Source: Mesostigma viride
Lineage: Eukaryota > Streptophyta > Mesostigmatophyceae > Mesostigmatales > Mesostigmataceae
Direction: 5' to 3'
Length of the DNA: 64,000 nucleotides
Assembly (NCBI GenBank): GCA_009746045.1
Contig: RPFO01000080.1
Span: 7,092,244 to 7,156,243, forward strand
The position numbers were made by a program, and so were the translations under genes. The notes under the pieces are model-generated. The model searched no databases, was not told the DNA's origin, and saw nothing but the letters and a program-made list of their open reading frames with translations. Below are positions 60,001 through 64,000 of this stretch, piece by piece (within the stretch, counting starts at the first letter, position 1; the number at the start of each line of letters is the position of its first letter).

Positions 60001-61091
60001 CCCATTACAACTGCCAGATGCTAGCAAATTAGATGGGCCCGCTTCTCGAAATCACAAGGCCCCCTCCTGAATGAATCTGCAATCGTCCCTCCCTAGGTTA
60101 TAATTTAGACTTAGACAGCACTGTGTCGCCATTGACACAGTGCATCATGCCCTATCACTTCTTCTTGGAAATTCATTATGGCAGCTGTGACATGCAAGCA
60201 CACCAGTCAAGGAAAAAAATAAAAGGAAGCGACCCACTCATCTTTGCACCGGAAACAGGATGAGGAATGATAAAAAGTTGCATTTGCACCGGAAACACCG
60301 GCCTTTTCACAGAAGCTTTCACCAATCTTCATGGCCAAATAATTTATATGGCACCTGCACTGAGGCTCAAAGGGTACGCACCGTTGGTCTTTCGGATCCG
60401 GTTGCCGTGCCTGCTGGGTTGGGTGCTTTGCCTGCGTGTGGGGCCTTGTCCTTGCCTTTGCCCATTGCTGAAAGAAATGCACAGGCATGCCAAGACACGA
60501 TCAAAATATTATGGAACCACTTGCACACGGATGAATATGCAACTTTGACACAAGCCAAGATATGTGAAAATGAGATTTTAAACCATGAGCTACTGACAAA
60601 AGTGCTGCTGAAATTAAAAAGTTAAGCACACCCCATCGTCGGGCAAGTCACAGAGCATCCTTGCTGAAAGCGGCTGGCAATTATTTGATAGCCCACGATT
60701 CCAACAACAGGAAACCAAAGGTGAAGCCAGCGGCCACGTTGTGCAAGTGCATGCGTATTTGACCCACGCAGGCCAATTACACACGGTCGCACCGACGCAT
60801 ACCTGGGCATGCTGCCGACTTGCCCTTGGTCGTCCGCGGTGGTGGCAGCTGGGGTGGTATACCCGTGAACTTGGCCGCCACCTCCTGCTGCTGCCGCAAG
60901 TGAAACAGGTCCTCGATGCGCTCCCGCATGTCCTTCACCAGCGCCTTCTTGTGCACGACCGACCGCTTGTGCGCGCTACCCAGCACCTCGTTGTGGATGT
61001 CGTCCAACGACTCCAGGTTCCACACCAGCTCCTGCAGGCGCTTCCCCGGCAGGGGGTCCAGAAAGGCCCAACTCTCACCCCCCAGCGCTTT
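57034..61091 (-). CDS. ParA/MinD-type P-loop ATPase, five exons, 5' end not found
   Basis: Exons (minus): 61091-60803, 60467-60382, 59724-59396, 59118-58378, 57523-57034. All junctions are GT-AG and the phases agree (1, 0, 2, 2). Exon 1 seen is helical (SLDDIHNEVLGSAHKRSVVH, RERIEDLFHLRQQQEVAAKF), exon 2 is basic/Pro-rich, exon 3 is acidic (SSDESGEDEGYDDDSEDDED) then Pro/Ala-rich. The deviant Walker A KGGVGKT of ParA proteins is split by intron 3 (NYKG ends exon 3, GVGKTSTAINLG starts exon 4). YVDCDPQCNLTTFF is the A' motif and VCDFGPSAGVMNETLVGSCD is Walker B plus switch. Exon 5 ends ...HHCVPRV. Relatives segregate plasmids, chromosomes or cargo on surfaces by ATP-driven dimer cycling. The role here is unknown. 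No transit peptide can be judged because the start is missing upstream of 61091. Confidence 0.85.
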
Positions 61092-61852
61092 CTGCAGGGC
61101 CAAAGGATGGCAGCCGGACACACCATACTACGCTGCATAGCAGAGTCAGCAGCCCCAAAGTAGGTGGACAGCAAGAGCAAGGTGCTTCACGCATAGGGTT
61201 ACCCAGGGGCCAGTGCGACAGCCTTGCCCCCAAGTGCGGGGAAGAGAAGTTGCAATGGCCAGAACGGTGACGCCCATCCCTGCACCAGATTGACAATGCC
61301 GAGGAAGAGCCCCCTGAAGAATGGCTGCATGCGTGGAACTAGCAGATATGCTGCCACACTCCGTAACAGTAGCCCTATGCTAGGCCAACAGAAGCAAAAC
61401 ATCATGTACGATTGCCGGCATGCCTTTCTTTCAAACTCGCAGCGCTGCCTGTAATCTCTCCAGCTAACCACATGGTTCTGGTTGCTTCTCCCTTGGTTGG
61501 CCACTACTGCCAGTCTCACAGCAGATAGATTGTGGCCATACTGTATGTGCAACGGTTTACATGGATATCATTTATGCATTCTCATTTACTATACCTAGGT
61601 AGTACATACTACCTTTTTATGAATAGATACTTCAGGTGGCCTGATGCCGGAAAAAGACGATGTTGACTGAAGGAACGAACCTTGCATGGGAATTATTCGA
61701 GGACATGCCACCGCAGACCACCTAATCCTCACCCTGAAGCTGACGTAAAGCAGTACCACCGGCGCCCTACACTAGGGTTCCTAAGCCAAGGCGTCGCCAA
61801 GACCCTTGGGACTTGCCAAGCCGACCACAGAACCTTATCACACTGCCAGTAC
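61092..61852. other. Upstream of the ParA-like gene
   Basis: Should hold at least one more 5' exon and the promoter. A minus-strand frame at 61552-61199 was considered but its splice phase does not fit the next exon. Nothing else could be supported. Confidence 0.35.
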
Positions 61853-62013
61853 ATCAGTGTTTCTAGTAACGTGACGTTTTCGTCAAATGTTGACGCAAAA
61901 CCCAAATTTCGCCATGAGACGTCAACATTTTAGGGTAAAACGTCAACACTTTGACGCCAAAAAAATGCCGAATCGTCAACATTTTGACGTTCGCGAAGTG
62001 TTCGTGCGTCAAA
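61853..62013. repeat. TIR-like end and GTCAAC/GTTGAC palindromic repeats
   Basis: Starts CAGTGTTTCTAGTAACGTGA, close to the hAT terminus at 62022, and is filled with CGTCAACA(T/C)TTTGACG-type palindromes. It looks like the left end of an older related element into which, or beside which, the 62022 element inserted. Confidence 0.55.
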
Positions 62014-62456
62014 CGGGTTTCCAGTGCTTCTACTAACGGGACTATTTCGTCAACCGGTTGACGAATTTTGAAAATAGTAGTAAAATAGTCAACCATTTTG
62101 GGCAATTCGTCAACCACATTCGTCAACCAACTCGGCAATTCGTCAACCAATTGACGAATATGTTCCGAAGTTCGTCAACCGGTTTGACGAAATGTTTAGG
62201 GTATTCGTCAACCATGTAAGTCCTGAAGGCCAGACCTAAGGTCCAGCGGCGCGGCGTCAGGCCGTCAGCCCGTACCATCTGAATCCTAGGTACGCTGCAG
62301 TTGGAGTTGGTTTGGAAAGACAGTACGTCAGTACGGTTCAAAACAATGCTCGGGTACCAAAACTGAAGACGAGCAAGGCAGGACTTGAGCCGACCAGGGC
62401 ATGAAAAAATTATCCCTACATGATTGTAAAGACCTGTAATCGCCCTGGGCAATCAT

Positions 62457-63120
62457 GGTATTAATTACGTGACGACCTCAGGCCGTCTGGCGACTTTCAT
62501 GTGCGATAAAATATTGCATGCGAAATTGTTTCGATAATGGCGGCGGCGATGTTTAGGTAGTGTTGCATGAGCTAGAGAATGTCGAAGAAAAACGGTTTGG
62601 CAGGTTTCAAGACTAGCACCTTAGATGCTCTGTTTAAGAAGCAAGCTGGAGAAATTGTAGAAACAGAAAATATCGTCGACCTAGGCCGCAGTTTAGATGG
62701 AAAGGAGGGCAGGCAGGGTCGCGACAAACGCAAGAGAGTAGAGCTTTAGGAAGAGGATGGGTCTAATGCGCAGGAAGAGGAAGATGGCGGTATTAATTAC
62801 GTGACGACCTCAGGCCGTCTGGCGACTTTCATGTGCGATAAAATATTGCATGCGAAATTGTTTCGATAATGGCGGCGGCGATGTTTAGGTAGTGTTGCAT
62901 GAGCTAGAGAATGTCGAAGAAAAACGGTTTGGCAGGTTTCAAGACTAGCACCTTAGATGCTCTGTTTAAGAAGCAAGCTGGAGAAATTGTAGAAACGGAA
63001 AATATCGTCGACCTAGGCCGCAGTTTAGATGGAAAGGAGGGCAGGCAGGGTCGCGACAAACGCAAGAGAGTAGAGCGTGAGGAAGACGATGGGTCTAATG
63101 CGCAGGAAGAGGAAGATGGC
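62457..63120 (+). repeat. 332-bp tandem duplication (promoter plus 5' half of an ORF)
   Basis: 62457-62788 is repeated at 62789-63120 with only a few changes. The unit includes about 120 bp upstream of the ATG and about 210 bp of coding sequence, so the leader now occurs twice. 332 is not a multiple of three. Confidence 0.95.
62579..62749 (+). pseudogene. First, truncated copy of the acidic-protein ORF
   Basis: Starts MSKKNGLAGFKTSTLDALFK like the intact copy but stops after 56 codons at TAG (62747-62749), where the intact copy reads CGTGAG in place of CTTTAG. It is the product of the tandem duplication. Confidence 0.85.
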
Positions 63121-63297
63121 GGCCAGTCAGCATCATCTGACAGCGCCTCAAACTCTGTCGAGGAGGAATCTGGCGAGGAGGGGGCCCAGACAGAAAGGAG
63201 CAAGGCCGATGATGACGGCAGCTCTGGGCCAAGCTCGGACAAAACTGTGACAGTAGTGCCTGTTGATATCAGTGAGGAGGACGTGATGGTTGTTTAA
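62911..63297 (+). CDS. Small acidic low-complexity protein inside a hAT-like element
   Basis: A 128-residue single-exon frame. The N-terminal part has TSTLDALFKKQ, similar in spacing to a degenerate PCNA-interacting (PIP-like) motif with an L-D-x-(L/F)-F core, then a basic nuclear-signal-like patch (DGKEGRQGRDKRKRVERE). The rest is rich in Glu, Asp and Ser (EEESGEEGAQTE, DDDGSSGPSS) and ends EEDVMVV. Such proteins are usually disordered and nuclear. No family is certain. The start at 62911 is the first ATG of the frame and is preserved in both copies of the duplication. It could be a host gene fragment captured by the transposon. Confidence 0.6.
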   Translation: MSKKNGLAGFKTSTLDALFKKQAGEIVETENIVDLGRSLDGKEGRQGRDKRKRVEREEDDGSNAQEEEDGGQSASSDSASNSVEEESGEEGAQTERSKADDDGSSGPSSDKTVTVVPVDISEEDVMVV

Positions 63298-63624
63298 TGG
63301 CCTCGTGCTGTGCACACTTGACTCTGGCCTAGCTGTGAAGGATACTAGTCATTATTCTGTATTTAATGCAGTTGTCAACAACCACCAAGTGATATTGTGT
63401 TTTATCCACATGCATTACATGCGTGTGTGAGGCGTGAGCGACCTTAAGTTAATGATGAAGAAATAAAGCTTCCTCCCCCCCCCCCCCCAGGGTTGACGAA
63501 GCGCCACGGCAAATAGTCAACCAGTTTGACGAATTGCCGAGGCAAATAGTCAACCATTTGACGAAGTGCCGAGGCAAATAGTCAACAAGTTGACGAATGA
63601 CAAAAACCCTTAGTAGAAGCACTG

Positions 63625-64000
63625 CGGGTTTCGAACACAAGGGGCTCGGCGTCAACTGACGAGCGCCATGAGGCGCGGCGTCACTGGACCGGGGGGTAGG
63701 GGCGCAGCGTCAACCACGAGTACTTGTGCAATATACTCCTTGTTACTGGACTATACTAGCTGTCTGGAACATTCATGATACGGTGCGAAAATCTTGCCAG
63801 TTTGTTTGCCAGCAGGTCTTTCTGAGACACACATCGGGCTTTTGGCACTGTTCTAGGCTTTGCCTGTCACGCTGCAGTGGAGGTAAAAGGACGCAGCAAG
63901 CCAGCAACAGATTACCGAGGGCAAATGCAGGCGAAGCGATACTTTAATCGTCGCAGCTCGCATTAGGTCGTTTCCAATGGATGCGTTTTGCTTTTAAAAT
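63625..64000. other. Flank of the hAT-like element
   Basis: After the target duplication there are two more GCGTCAAC phrases (63650-63715). No gene is seen to the window end. Confidence 0.35.

Larger units (their letters stand above)
62022..63624. mobile_element. hAT-like element with ORF cargo
   Basis: The ends CAGTGCTTCTACTAA (62022-62036) and TTAGTAGAAGCACTG (63610-63624) are perfect 15-bp inverted repeats starting CAGTG, as in hAT elements. Perfect 8-bp copies of CGGGTTTC flank it (62014-62021, 63625-63632), the hAT duplication length. Subterminal zones on both sides carry many ATTCGTCAACC and GGTTGACGAA-type repeats, often paired as palindromes. No transposase is coded. The inside carries a tandemly duplicated small gene. 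Confidence 0.88.

Noticed and set aside
61199-61552. Minus-strand frame of 117 codons as the 5' exon of the ParA-like gene
   Set aside because: The only reasonable donor gives phase 2, while the next exon needs phase 0.

Overview
This window looks like nuclear DNA of a green alga, probably a chlorophyte near the volvocine group. The signs are intron-containing genes with short GT-AG exons, a VTC1 (polyphosphate polymerase complex) gene, a GT29 sialyltransferase-like gene, and a dense, mixed load of LINEs, SINEs, a Ty3/gypsy element and several DNA transposon types. No prokaryotic operon, rRNA gene, intact tRNA gene or CRISPR array was seen. The species cannot be fixed from the sequence alone.

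Only three stretches look like host genes. (1) 9120-16374 (-) is a multi-exon type II membrane glycosyltransferase: an N-terminal membrane anchor, a concanavalin/laminin-G-like domain, then the GT29 L, S and VS motif regions. Six of its exons join in a consistent reading phase and one exon is unaccounted for. (2) 17293-17724 (+) is an intact single-exon VTC1/DUF202 protein, divergent from gene 1. (3) 57034-61091 (-) is a five-exon ParA/MinD-type ATPase whose P-loop is split by an intron. The five exons keep phase throughout; the 5' end is not found. Two further stretches (42057-43790 and 50684-51376, both +) have protein-like segments in shifting frames and were not recognised.

The rest is mostly mobile DNA. 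0.5-5.3 kb: an L1-type LINE on the minus strand, split by a SINE. 5.9-8.7 kb: a Mutator-like end, LINE ORF1 remnants and SINE pieces. 18.9-22.0 kb: three 5'-truncated RTE-like LINE fragments. 22.1-36.9 kb: a LINE ORF1 split by a 13.2-kb Ty3/gypsy element with identical-looking 574-bp LTRs and a 5-bp target duplication; that element is itself invaded by a Mutator-like element and a TTAA-flanked element. 37-42 kb: a TIR element, LINE fragments and a palindromic MITE. 44-50.5 kb: a four-level nest (long-TIR element, endonuclease-bearing LINE, MITE, TTAA element with a PHD-finger ORF). 52-55.9 kb: an RTE-like LINE with a MITE inside. 62.0-63.6 kb: a hAT-like element with a perfect 8-bp target duplication that carries a small acidic-protein ORF.

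A theme joins many pieces: at least twelve LINE and SINE 3' ends share a small hairpin (CTCC or CTCCC, loop CAAC, then GGAG or GGGAG), mostly followed by A/T-rich tails of TTAA type. This suggests that autonomous and non-autonomous elements share one reverse-transcriptase recognition signal.
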